Positions 39,800-48,303 of a stretch of DNA of 50,428 nucleotides are shown here, piece after piece. The stretch is from contig NZ_SNVJ01000001.1 in the NCBI RefSeq assembly GCF_009829925.1, positions 397,984-448,411 on the forward strand, given 5' to 3'. Position 1 is the first letter of the stretch, and each line of letters begins with the position of its first letter. This DNA is from Teichococcus coralli (lineage in GTDB: Bacteria; Pseudomonadota; Alphaproteobacteria; Acetobacterales; Acetobacteraceae). The notes under the pieces were generated by a model. The model searched no databases and had not been told where the DNA came from. It saw only the letters and a program-made list of their open reading frames with translations. The translations under genes and the position numbers were made by a program.

Positions 39800-41038
39800 T
39801 CAGGCCGCTCGCGTCTCCAGGGCGTAGCGGCGGCAGTGCTCGAGATAGGCCGCCTCATGGCTGGCCACGAGCTCCACAACGGCCCGCCAGAGCCAGGAAG
39901 GGGCGTCGAGCCGCTTTGAACGGTTCCGCTGCAACTCACCCAGCCATGCCTTGCGTTCCTGGATGCTCATCTGACGGGAATGCGCATGCCCGACAACGGT
40001 GGCGAGGTAGCGGGCCAGCGCGGCGGCCTCGTCCTGAACAAGGCGTTCAATCTCGATCTTGAGGTCCTGTGGCAGCAACTCACGCACAAAGACGCCTTTG
40101 CCAAGCAGCCGTGTCGCCAGCATCCGCTGGCCGAGATTGGGAGAAAGGTGACGGGCGCCTTCCACCACACGGGCCGCGTTGTCGCGTGGCATCGCAACGT
40201 CGGCGTATCGCGGCGCGGCGGCGGTGATCGCCTCCTTCACGTCGAGCAGGCAATAGCGGGCGCGCCTGTCCTCGGCGGCCTGGATCGCCGCGAGAACAGC
40301 GAAGCGCAGGTTCCCGAGGGAGCTGCAGCCCTTGCGCCAGAAGGCGCTGTCGGCGATCGACACTTTCGCCTGGCTGTCGCGGCCTCGCAGGGAGGCCACC
40401 AGGGCGTGCACCTCCTCCGAGGCGACCAGTTCCTCAAGCGCCTGCCGCTCTTCATCCTGCAAGGGCCAGAAACGGCGCCCCAGCGGGATCACCGGATCAA
40501 GCCCCTCGATGCGTTCGTCCGCCAAGTGCTTCCACGAACGGCGCGCCGCATCCCGCATCAGCTTCCTGACTGCAGCAGGCACCTCACTGCCCGCACAAGC
40601 CTGATCGCGCCGGTCGTCTGACGCGCCTGCTTCGAACGCCGCCTCGTAGCCCGCCATCATGGCTTCCAGCATGCGCGCGGTGGTGACGCCCGGCAGGTCG
40701 GATCCCCTGGCGGCGGTGGCAAGGGAAAGGGCCAGGCGGACCAGGTCGTGGGCCGGGTTGCCAATGACCGTCTGGTCGAGATCACGGATCTGCACCTCCA
40801 GATCGCCATCCGCACCGCCGATGGGCCCGAGGTTGCCGACATGGCAATCCCCACAGATCCAGACTCCCGGCCCCTCCGGCAACTCTGTTCGCCCGCCTTG
40901 CTCCAGCCACTCATAGAAGCGAACTGTGCTGCCCCGCACATAGGCATGGGCGGAAGCGGCCATCTTGAGGTTGCGCCGCTCGATCAGCACCGGGCCGCGC
41001 TCATCCGGTTGCACAAGCCGTGGGGAAGCTTTTTTCAT
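39800..41038 (-). CDS. DUF2252 domain-containing protein
   Basis: A 412-residue protein of the DUF2252 family, whose fold resembles aminoglycoside phosphotransferase-type kinases. The family start KMAASAHAYVRGSTVRFYEWL (25-45), the GDCHVGN motif (63-69), the IRDLDQT motif (84-90) and the late QDEAAALARYLATVVGHAHSRQ stretch are visible. GDxHxGN corresponds to the catalytic loop of phosphotransferases (inference). There is no signal peptide. It starts at ATG 41038. The substrate is unknown; it is transcribed leftward, alone. Confidence 0.87.
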   Translation of the reverse strand: MKKASPRLVQPDERGPVLIERRNLKMAASAHAYVRGSTVRFYEWLEQGGRTELPEGPGVWICGDCHVGNLGPIGGADGDLEVQIRDLDQTVIGNPAHDLVRLALSLATAARGSDLPGVTTARMLEAMMAGYEAAFEAGASDDRRDQACAGSEVPAAVRKLMRDAARRSWKHLADERIEGLDPVIPLGRRFWPLQDEERQALEELVASEEVHALVASLRGRDSQAKVSIADSAFWRKGCSSLGNLRFAVLAAIQAAEDRRARYCLLDVKEAITAAAPRYADVAMPRDNAARVVEGARHLSPNLGQRMLATRLLGKGVFVRELLPQDLKIEIERLVQDEAAALARYLATVVGHAHSRQMSIQERKAWLGELQRNRSKRLDAPSWLWRAVVELVASHEAAYLEHCRRYALETRAA

Positions 41039-41345
41039 CGAAGACGGGGAACGTCGAATGCCTCCGGAAGTCCATGATCCTAGGCCCTGAAACCGCCTCC
41101 GTGAACAAGATGTAATGGACGGGATTTCCGATGGCCGAGAGGGCCTTCGCAGGCCAGGCGCCTTCAGCGCCCGACGGATGCCAGCCTGGCGTCCAGGGGG
41201 TGTCCGGCGGCAACGGGCTGAGTGGTTCCCTTGATGTCCTCCCGCTCCGGAGCGCGGGCCGGACGTTCAGTCCATGCCCCGATCGCCGCCATCCTTCAGC
41301 CCCGACCTGCGCGCGGTGGCGGCCGGCGCCTTGAAACAGGCAGGC
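41039..41345. other. Intergenic region upstream of DUF2252 gene, nothing firm
   Basis: About 307 bases. It must contain the leftward promoter of the DUF2252 gene. TTGTTC and TAGGAT occur in the right orientation around 41081-41106, but with a spacer of about 20 bases, which is too long to call. No gene was recognised. Confidence 0.3.
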
Positions 41346-41927
41346 TCAGCTTGGCACCGCGTCTCGTGACACCGCCACGGACAGCCTGAAGCCACGCAGA
41401 AGGCTCGCATCGCGCTCCGGCGCATCGGCCGGCATCAGCACGACGGGAGAACTCTCTCCCATCTGCGACATCATATCGGGCAGGCTGACGGCGGTGAGCA
41501 GGCCTCTCACGGAGCGGGTGTCCTCCTCTTCCTGCTGAACGTGCGCGCCGAACGACACCGTCACGGCGCCTTTCGGCTCGGGCACGGCGTCGTTGCCATC
41601 GGCGATGGCGAAGCTCCGGACAGCGAGGCCGCCTGGCTTCTTTTCCACAAGCCATCCGCCGATCCCGCGGGCACTGGATCCATCCAGCCAGCGCGCTTCA
41701 AGCCAGAACAACGGCGGCAGAGCGTCCGGCACGGCTGGCGAGCGCGACACTTCGGAGAGGGCCAGCCCGCGCGCCAGGCCGGCAACATCGTCGTCGATCG
41801 CCAGGGCCGCCGCGCCCTCCGCGCGCAGGCGCCGCGCCGCGCGCCGGATATCCGGGGGCGCGTGCTCGCCCAGCATGGCCGCCAGCAGGCTGCCCTCCGG
41901 GAACCTCAACCTCGGCATCTCCCGCAT
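41346..41927 (-). CDS. Hypothetical protein, 193 residues
   Basis: No domain recognised. The protein is soluble, with LRFPEGSLLAAMLGEHAPPDIRRAARRLRAEG near the start and a beta-rich C-terminal half containing WLVEKKPGGLAVRSFAIADG. The start at ATG 41927 is well supported by GAGGAGG six bases upstream; the frame is open further 5' but that part lies over the end of the MFS gene. It follows the MFS gene on the same strand after 68 bases and may be cotranscribed. Confidence 0.55.
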   Translation of the reverse strand: MREMPRLRFPEGSLLAAMLGEHAPPDIRRAARRLRAEGAAALAIDDDVAGLARGLALSEVSRSPAVPDALPPLFWLEARWLDGSSARGIGGWLVEKKPGGLAVRSFAIADGNDAVPEPKGAVTVSFGAHVQQEEEDTRSVRGLLTAVSLPDMMSQMGESSPVVLMPADAPERDASLLRGFRLSVAVSRDAVPS

Positions 41928-41995
41928 CACGCGCCTCCTCGATGTCACCCAATTCATGCCCGAAGGCGGCAGGCAGCGCCAACCGGTGGAGGCGG

Positions 41996-43291
41996 TCAGC
42001 GGCGGCGCGAACCGCCGGTGCGGGCCTGCTTGGCCAGCCGGCCTTCGGCCTCGCACCGGGGGCCGACAGGCTCCTTCGCCAGGCACGCATCCGGTGCCGA
42101 GGCAGGTTCGCATGATGGCGCGCCCGCCCGGGCCTGTCCCTGGCAAGGACGGACGCGGCGCCCGTTGGAGGCGATGCCGACTGCCAGGGTGGCGACGGCC
42201 ATCAGGCCGGCGACAGCGATCAACGTCACGGACAGCGAAACCACGGTCAGCACCGCGCTGGCGAAAATCACCCCGACCGAATTCGCGGTGCGCAGGAGGG
42301 CGAAGACTTCCGCCCGCCTCTGCGGCGGAGCCAGCACGTCCAGCACGAGCGAATAGTGGGTGCCCAAGGGAGCCAGAACGGAGCCCACGAGTGCGGCGCC
42401 AAGAATGGTTGCAGCCACCGAGAGCTCAAGCGCCGCGAGAGCGGCACCCAGGGTCATGATGGACAGCTGGAGCACCACGACCTTTCGCGTGGCCAGGCGG
42501 TTCCGCAGGCTGACCCAAATCCCGCCAGCCACCGAGGCCAGGCACAGCGGAACGGTGAACAGGAACGCCAGGGCTGGTTCGTAGCCGAACCTGAGCGCCA
42601 GCGCGACGGCACCGATCTCGATGGCCGCAACGGTGGCGCCGCCTGCAGCGGCGCACATGAGCCAGAGCAGGATGGCGGGGGTGAGCACCGCGCCGCCGGC
42701 GTGGAGCGTGCCGTCGGTGGGGGTGGAACGGGTCCGTGGCACCAGCAGCATCGGCGTGGCGCCCAGAGCCGCAAGCGCCAGCACGGCAAAGGCCGGCGAG
42801 ACGGTGCCCAGACCCGAGGCGGCCACCGGGGCCAGCACGAAAGTCAGCTCGTTGAGCGTGGCTGCGATGCCGAGCGCCCGGGGCAGGTGCGAGGCGGTCG
42901 TCAACTGGTTGAGCACCGCGCGCAGAAACCCGTGGGCCGCACCATTCACCAGGCCGCCGGCCGCCGCGGCCAGGATCAGCCAGATGAGCGATGCCCCGCC
43001 GGCCGCCAGCACGGCGATCAGAACGAGAGCTGCGGTTCGGATGCCCACCAGCAGCTTCAGGAACGTCGCCGCAGGCAGGCTCCTGCCGATCCGGGCGACA
43101 GGGACTGCCCCAGCCACCTGGGCCAGCGTCATCGCGAGAATGATGGCCGCGCCGCCGCTGGCGTCGCCGGTGAGGCTCAGGGCGACCAGCGAGAACGCGA
43201 TGGGTCCTGCCGCCTGCGGCACGCTGAAGGTGGCGGAGGAGATGAACCAGCGGAGCAGGCGCCAGCGGCTGGATGCCTCGTTCGGCCGCAT
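41996..43291 (-). CDS. MFS transporter
   Basis: A 431-residue major-facilitator protein with about twelve hydrophobic segments, starting FISSATFSVPQAAGPIAFSLVALSL. The two halves are separated by a polar loop around PRTRSTPTDGTLHAG. The last 50 residues are a hydrophilic Cys-containing tail, longer than usual. It probably exports a drug or metabolite by proton antiport; no substrate signature is visible. The ATG directly follows the TGA of a 66-residue ORF (TGAATG), so the two are likely coupled. Confidence 0.82.
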   Translation of the reverse strand: MRPNEASSRWRLLRWFISSATFSVPQAAGPIAFSLVALSLTGDASGGAAIILAMTLAQVAGAVPVARIGRSLPAATFLKLLVGIRTAALVLIAVLAAGGASLIWLILAAAAGGLVNGAAHGFLRAVLNQLTTASHLPRALGIAATLNELTFVLAPVAASGLGTVSPAFAVLALAALGATPMLLVPRTRSTPTDGTLHAGGAVLTPAILLWLMCAAAGGATVAAIEIGAVALALRFGYEPALAFLFTVPLCLASVAGGIWVSLRNRLATRKVVVLQLSIMTLGAALAALELSVAATILGAALVGSVLAPLGTHYSLVLDVLAPPQRRAEVFALLRTANSVGVIFASAVLTVVSLSVTLIAVAGLMAVATLAVGIASNGRRVRPCQGQARAGAPSCEPASAPDACLAKEPVGPRCEAEGRLAKQARTGGSRRR

Positions 43292-43492
43292 TCAGGCGTC
43301 AGTCATCACGCCTGGCGAGGTCAAAGGCTCGGCGAGGGGGACGACGTTCCGGCCGCGCCGCGCAGCGGCGGCCTCCTTGGCACGGATCGGGCCGAGAGGA
43401 ATGGAAGGCTCCACCGCCCGTCCCGCCCGCTCCCGCACCATCGGGGCGGCTTCAATCGATCGAGCTTTCCCATCGAGGCTCCCCCAGCGCAT
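43292..43492 (-). CDS. Small hypothetical protein upstream of MFS gene
   Basis: A 66-residue ORF with AAAGGAG nine bases before its ATG and a stop that abuts the MFS start. It is Arg/Ala-rich (begins MRWGSLDGKARSIEAAPMVR), with no cysteines and no membrane segment. The ribosome site and exact abutment support expression. The function is unknown, and chance cannot be excluded. Confidence 0.4.
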   Translation of the reverse strand: MRWGSLDGKARSIEAAPMVRERAGRAVEPSIPLGPIRAKEAAAARRGRNVVPLAEPLTSPGVMTDA

Positions 43493-44940
43493 CCTGCCCA
43501 GCTCCTTTCGCCGTTCGGATCATCCTCTTACGGATTGTTCCACGCTTGGGCCAGCCGGTCCTGTCCGCTGGGGAAGACGAGCTCGGGCCTTCGATCACCC
43601 TCGAAGCGTTCCGCGCGGCTCTCCGGACAAAGCCTTCGCGCTTTGATCTCAACCTCGAGCGCCATGAGGGCGAATGCGGGCATGGAAGGCGGCCCTCCCG
43701 CCGGAGTTGCGCGACCATCACCACCCTGAACGGAGCCTCGGTCCGCAGCGGGAGGGTCATGACGGCGCTGGCATGGCCGGCGGAACCGGGCCTCATCCTG
43801 AGGGATGGGCCGGCGATTGCCTCGATGCCCCTGGGGCCATTCGCCATTGGCAGCGGGGTATCGCTGCCCTGCCGCAGGATGTTGTGCCTCTGGTCGTTGC
43901 GGTCGCTCGATGCCGCCGCCGGCGGAAGGCGGCGGTGGAACTGCCGAGAACGGGTGAGCGGTGCGATCGAGCCTGGAACGGCACGCCGGTGCTGCAAAAT
44001 CCCGGTGCAGGGGTGCGTTCGGAAACGCCGAGCGGGCTTTATCCTGGGCCACGGGGGTGCCCAAGGCGGTCTCAGCGAAGATATCTCAGCAAGATCAGGA
44101 AGATGGCGGAGAGGGTGTCTGCCAGCGTCTTAGGTTTTCTGCGGCTTTCGCTTCGGCGCCAGCAATCTACCCCCAACGCTACCCCCAACAAAAACGTAGC
44201 TGGCCATAGACGGATATAGAGGCAGAAGGGGGAAGAGGGCACCGTCCTTCCCTTCTGCAAGCCGGGAGCGGGAGGGGCGGGCTCAATCTCCACCGATTTC
44301 TGCCCTGGGACCGCGCCCTTGGTCGAATCCGCGCATCCACAAAACCCGGTTCCGGATCGCCGCTTTCAGATTTCATTTCGCACACAGCAAAAAGTGGATG
44401 CGGGCGCGGTTTGGCCAGAGAGGTGACAGGGGTTTTCCCTCTCAGTTCCCTTCAGTGCAGCAATTTCTCGAAAGCCCCCCGTCAGTTTTTGCTCTCCCCG
44501 CAAAGGGAGCCCCGCTTCGGTCAGATCACGCAAGCTGGGCAGGCTTTCACATCCCCCTCCCTCCTGCGGCGGGGCCCCTGGGATGTTCCCGCTATCAGGG
44601 GAGTTCGTACCGCGTTCCGAGGTCAGCTATGGGCCGGGAAAGAGAGTAACGCTGTTACCCTCCGCTGCTTCGGCTTGTGCCGAGTGAACCATCGCAGGGC
44701 GCGGTCGTGCCCTGAGGCGCGTTGGAGGGGCTGGGGTTGTTACCTCTCCCGCCACCGCAGCCAAGTCGGAATAGCCTCCCGAGTCGCGCCACCACCTTGC
44801 GGTCTAGCCACGACGCAGAGAGGAATCTCTCTATCCTCTATGCGGCAGGGCAGCGCAGAATGAGACGCTTTCGCCTCTTGATTGCTGGATTTCCGAGGAA
44901 GAGGAGGCGGAACCCCTTGGGGCAGTTTGTCACCTAGGAG
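43493..44940. other. Gene-poor, lower-GC region, probably decayed mobile DNA
   Basis: About 1.45 kb in which no frame gives a recognisable protein. GC content falls visibly from about 44,100. Observed structures: an 11-base direct repeat CTACCCCCAAC at 44167-44177 and 44179-44189; a 9-bp hairpin GCAGAAGGG/CCCTTCTGC at 44222-44258; a near-perfect 9-bp palindrome GAGAGTAAC-GCT-GTTACCCTC at 44642-44662; and CAGGGC/GCCCTG at 44695-44714. Open frames on both strands (for example 43674-44219 rightward, 43528-44064 leftward) lack domains and are probably spurious or remnants. Confidence 0.45.
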
Positions 44941-44963
44941 GGCGGCGGGGATCGAACCCCTGC
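44941..44963 (-). other. tRNA/tmRNA 3'-end-like element, candidate attachment site
   Basis: Read leftward, GGGGTTCGATCCCC followed by GCCGCCCTCC looks like the T-arm and acceptor strand of a tRNA or tmRNA (the GTTCGATCC core is a T-loop consensus). The hairpin is 44945-44963. No matching 5' half (expected near GGAGGGCG) or anticodon arm lies upstream, so this is not an intact gene. Such 3'-end fragments mark integration sites of islands. The adjoining replication operon supports this reading. Confidence 0.3.
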
Positions 44964-45096
44964 ACTTTCAGGAAGCGCCAGAGGAGCCCCAGCGACAGGC
45001 GACTAGGGTTAAAACCCGGAGGGAACTGCTGCCGTCAGCCCTTCGATGGGCTTTGCCACATACTGCCTGAAGTCCGGGTTTGGCCGTCTGCAGACT

Positions 45097-45130
45097 GTCC
45101 GCTTTGCGCAGAGGCTCAGGCAAAGCGGAC
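45097..45130 (-). terminator. Perfect 10-bp hairpin downstream of the Bug gene
   Basis: GTCCGCTTTG and CAAAGCGGAC form a perfect 10-bp stem with a 14-base loop, 22 bases after the stop of the leftward Bug gene. There is no T-tract. It is most simply a terminator for that gene; an operator or recombinase site is an alternative because of the island-like surroundings. Confidence 0.5.
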
Positions 45131-45152
45131 ACATCTTACTTCCAATCGGCGG

Positions 45153-46124
45153 CTACTCGGCCTTGAGGTCCAACTCTCGCACCTTCACACCCCAAAACTC
45201 GTATTCCTCACGGATGGCCTTGGCGAAGTCGGCACGCGGCTGCTCGGCCGCGACCTCCAGCCCGTCCCGCTCCAGGCTTTTAGCGAACCGCGGGTCGCGG
45301 ATGGCCTTGTTGGCCGCGGCTTCCAGGCGGCTCATCTCGGCCTCCGGCGTACCCGTGGGCGCGAAGATGCCATGCCAGCCCAGGATGACGATGCCGGGCA
45401 GCCCAGCTTCGGACAGCGTCGGCACCTCCGGCAGCGACGGCAGGCGGTGGTTACCCGTCACCGCCAGCGCCCGCAGCCGCCCATCCTTGACCAACGGCAC
45501 CGCGGGCGGCGGAGAGGAGAAGTTCATCGTCACCCGCCCGGCCACCACGTCCTGCAGGGCGGGCGCCGTGCCGCGGTAGGAGATGTGCTCCATCCGCAGC
45601 CCGGCTGCTTCGGCGAACAGGATGCCCGCCAGGTGATTGTTGGAGCCGACCCCACCGGAGGAGAAGCTGAAATCCGCGTTGGGCTGCTTCCCGGCCGCGA
45701 TCAGCTCCCGCAGGCTGGTCACCGGCAGCTTTGGGTCGACCGCCAGCACATACTGGTAGGAGCTGGCCTTGGTGACCGGCGTGAGCGCGGTGGACAGGTT
45801 GATCTTATCGTTCCGCTGCAGGTGCGGATTGACCACAATGTTGGTCGAGACGGCGAACAGCAAAGTGGTGCCGTCTGGTCGCGCGCGGGCAACGGAGGTG
45901 GCGCCGACATGGCCTGCCGCGCCGCCGCGGTTCTCCACGACCACGGTCTGACCAAGCTGTTCCATAAGGATCGGCGCCAGCTCGCGCGCCACGATGTCCG
46001 TCCCGCCCCCCGCCGCGTAGGGCACGATCAGGGTGATGGGGCGGCCCTGGGCGCTGCCCTGCGCCCGGGCACGGGTGATCAGGACAGGTGCCGCAAGAAG
46101 CGGCAGGAGATGGCGGCGCTTCAT
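45153..46124 (-). CDS. Tripartite tricarboxylate transporter-type (Bug) substrate-binding protein
   Basis: A 323-residue periplasmic receptor. The leader MKRRHLLPLLAAPVLITRARA is followed by PITLIVPYAAGGGTDIVAREL, VVVENRGGAAGHVGATSVA, RPDGTTLLFAVSTN and HISYRGTAPALQDVVAGRVTM, all Bug signatures. AAGGA lies 8 bases before ATG 46124; the frame is open upstream, but that part looks non-coding. It stands apart from any catabolic gene, between low-GC DNA with an attachment-like element and an element-type replication operon, so it may be a passenger of that element (inference). Confidence 0.92.
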   Translation of the reverse strand: MKRRHLLPLLAAPVLITRARAQGSAQGRPITLIVPYAAGGGTDIVARELAPILMEQLGQTVVVENRGGAAGHVGATSVARARPDGTTLLFAVSTNIVVNPHLQRNDKINLSTALTPVTKASSYQYVLAVDPKLPVTSLRELIAAGKQPNADFSFSSGGVGSNNHLAGILFAEAAGLRMEHISYRGTAPALQDVVAGRVTMNFSSPPPAVPLVKDGRLRALAVTGNHRLPSLPEVPTLSEAGLPGIVILGWHGIFAPTGTPEAEMSRLEAAANKAIRDPRFAKSLERDGLEVAAEQPRADFAKAIREEYEFWGVKVRELDLKAE

Positions 46125-46417
46125 GATCGTATCCTTACGAGAGGCTTTTTCAGGCGCAGGCACGCTTCGCCGTTCTTCTTCGGAGCGGCTCTTCTGCTTA
46201 GCGTATTTGGCCAGCCGTCCATAACGCCCGCTTGCGCCACGATCGGACCCCAGCGGTCGAGATGTCTCTCTCACAAGCAGCCGCGTCTGATAGGTGGTCG
46301 CGCAGGTCTGCCGTCCACGCGATCTGGGCCAGTGGCGGGTGGAGGCGCATGTCCGCTCTCCGGAAAGCTCATCGGCCACCCGGATGTCTGAGAAGGGCGC
46401 TGAGCGGACAGGCGCCC
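46125..46417. other. Gap between replication operon and Bug gene
   Basis: About 290 bases on the leftward path from the operon end to the Bug gene. No gene, repeat or convincing promoter was seen, although the Bug gene probably has its own promoter here. Confidence 0.3.
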
Positions 46418-46783
46418 TCACGTGCGCACCTCCACCACCGCGTCCGCCGTCAGATGCACAGGTGGATGGCAATTCCAGCAGCACCAACCGGAGGGGTCCT
46501 CACGCTCCTGCCACCATCGCCCGCCAGCATAGGGGCTGTGTCGCCCACAGCAACCGCAGAAGGCACCCTGCGCGGGCGGCGCGGATGCGTTCGTCCAAGA
46601 GGGCGGGCATTGCAGCCCGTTCCGAACCAGGGCGCGAGGCAGCGGCGCATCCTTCCTCTCACCAGATATGCCGCTGTCAAAAGTGCCAAAGCTGCCAAAA
46701 CCCCCTTTCGTCAGTTCCGGCACTTCCGGCATGGGCATGTCCGCCGCGTGAAGGGCGGCGAGGTGCCGCCGCCATCCGCTCAT
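46418..46783 (-). CDS. Small Cys-rich protein of mobile-element replication operon
   Basis: A 121-residue protein. The stretch LTKGGFGSFGTFDSG (24-38) resembles the TKxGFxxFG motif common in small proteins next to primase/helicase genes of prophage-like elements (from memory). The C-terminal half has CGCCG (76-80; Cys 76, 78, 79) and CCWNCHPPVH (101-110; Cys 101, 102, 105 and His106), a possible zinc site. The start overlaps the DUF3987 stop (TAATG). It is the last gene of the leftward operon. The function is unknown. Confidence 0.65.
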   Translation of the reverse strand: MSGWRRHLAALHAADMPMPEVPELTKGGFGSFGTFDSGISGERKDAPLPRALVRNGLQCPPSWTNASAPPAQGAFCGCCGRHSPYAGGRWWQEREDPSGWCCWNCHPPVHLTADAVVEVRT

Positions 46784-48303
46784 TAGCCAGCCTCCCGGAC
46801 GGCGGGATGCACGTCCCAGTCGGCACGGCGGCGTCCGCCGGCCTTGCTGTCGGAGGGGCGCACCCAGCCCAGCGCCGCGAGTTCCTGCAAGGCCGCTTCG
46901 ATGCGTGGAGCACTGACGATCCCCGGACCGTTGGCTTCCCGGCGCATCTGTCGCGCGTTGAGAACGGCGCGGCGCGGGCGTTGTCGCAGCATCCAACGGG
47001 CCAGCCGCCGCGCGTCCCGCTCCGCCTCGGGCAATGCCGCCTCACCGAAAGCCCGCTTTGCCATCGGCACCGCATAGTCGGCCAGGAAGCCTTGGGCGCG
47101 CACCACCGCATCGGCGCTGATGTGGTCGGGCGGCGGCGTACCATCCGGCGCGGCGAGCCAGTCGAGATGGGCGAAGATCACCGCCAGCCGCACCGTCATG
47201 CCCGGAAGCTTGCCTATCCAGGAGAGGAACAGCCCGGCGGCGTCGGCTTCCATCTCCTTCACCTCGCCGCGCCATTCGTCGAACAGGTCGGCGGCCTCAG
47301 CGCTGAAGGTCAGCGTCACCGGCTCTCCGTTTGGCATCGGGAGTTCCCGCAGGCGGCGGAGGGCGGGCATCAAGAGAAAGGGTAAGCCATCGCCGCTGGG
47401 TCGCTTCGGTTTGCCGGGTGGCGTGTTCGGCCAGGTGTAGATGAAACGGGCGGCGAGGCCGTCATCGTCACCGGCCAGTATCACCGAAGCCAGGCGGTCG
47501 GGCTGCACCCCGCCGAGAATTCCCCAGGTCAGGTGCGGAATGTCGGCGCCGTCGTCGCCATCCTTTACGCGGTCAGAAGTCCAGCGGCTTCCCTCATAGG
47601 CTTGCAGCCAGAAACTCCGGTCCGCAGTGCCACCACCGCTGCCCGCACCATAGCGGCCCATGCTGGCGATCCAGCCCACCAGCTCGTCCCGGTGCAGCAG
47701 CAGCCCGCGCGGATTGGCGCGGCTCAGATCACGGGCCGCTTCGACGGTGGGATCAGTGCTGTGGGCGCGGCGCTTCCAGAGCTGTTGCGGTTCCTTCGCT
47801 GTCGGCGGCTCCATCGGCGGCGCCAGGCCGTTCTTCACCGCCTCCTTCACCTCAGATTCCCAGCGCGCGCGGTGTTCCTTCGCTTCCTGCCGCGCGGTGC
47901 GGAATTGGCGCTGCCGGTCCTCCCAGTCCGCGTTCATCTCGGCGACGAGTTCGGAGAGCGGCCCTGTCACCGTGTTGATGGCGGGCGACTTTCCGGCGCT
48001 GGGCGTGCCGACGCAGGCCAGGTTGATGACGGGCGGATGCTGCCAGCCCTGCCAGGGAGAACCCCACCGCGCATTGCCAATCGTCGCCCCCGCAACTGCC
48101 AACAAGCCGCACGCGACGTAATCGGCAGGCGCCCCCGCGCTATCCGCCGCACGCTCGATCCACCGCACCCAAGCGCGGGGGAAGAGGCTCAATGGTAGCG
48201 GTGGCGGGGGAAGGGTTTCGCTGGCGGCCAAAGCAAGATCAGCAGCCGGCCAGGGAGCTTCCGGTGCATCGGCGGCGGTGTGCATCGTGTAGCCGTCAGG
48301 CAT
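46783..48303 (-). CDS. DUF3987 domain-containing (helicase-like) protein
   Basis: A 506-residue protein of the DUF3987/YfjI family found in prophages and integrative elements, thought to act in element DNA replication. A Walker A motif GTPSAGKS (99-106) is present, followed by a charged helical region, RGLLLHRDELVGWIASMGRY (a Walker B-like segment) and DGLAARFIYTWPNTPP. A winged-helix-like C-terminus (LNARQMRREANGPGIVSAPRIEAALQELAALGWV) may bind DNA. The start overlaps the Toprim gene by 8 bases, so the two are coupled and probably cooperate as helicase-like and primase functions. Confidence 0.88.
   Translation of the reverse strand: MPDGYTMHTAADAPEAPWPAADLALAASETLPPPPLPLSLFPRAWVRWIERAADSAGAPADYVACGLLAVAGATIGNARWGSPWQGWQHPPVINLACVGTPSAGKSPAINTVTGPLSELVAEMNADWEDRQRQFRTARQEAKEHRARWESEVKEAVKNGLAPPMEPPTAKEPQQLWKRRAHSTDPTVEAARDLSRANPRGLLLHRDELVGWIASMGRYGAGSGGGTADRSFWLQAYEGSRWTSDRVKDGDDGADIPHLTWGILGGVQPDRLASVILAGDDDGLAARFIYTWPNTPPGKPKRPSGDGLPFLLMPALRRLRELPMPNGEPVTLTFSAEAADLFDEWRGEVKEMEADAAGLFLSWIGKLPGMTVRLAVIFAHLDWLAAPDGTPPPDHISADAVVRAQGFLADYAVPMAKRAFGEAALPEAERDARRLARWMLRQRPRRAVLNARQMRREANGPGIVSAPRIEAALQELAALGWVRPSDSKAGGRRRADWDVHPAVREAG

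Noticed and set aside
42356..43729. 457-codon plus-strand frame opposite the MFS gene
   Set aside because: Gln/Gly/Arg-rich shadow frame. The minus strand shows repeated hydrophobic segments of a transporter.
43528..44064. Possible transposase remnant on the minus strand
   Set aside because: Stretches looked vaguely like an IS-type protein, but no catalytic motif, terminal repeat or target duplication could be found.
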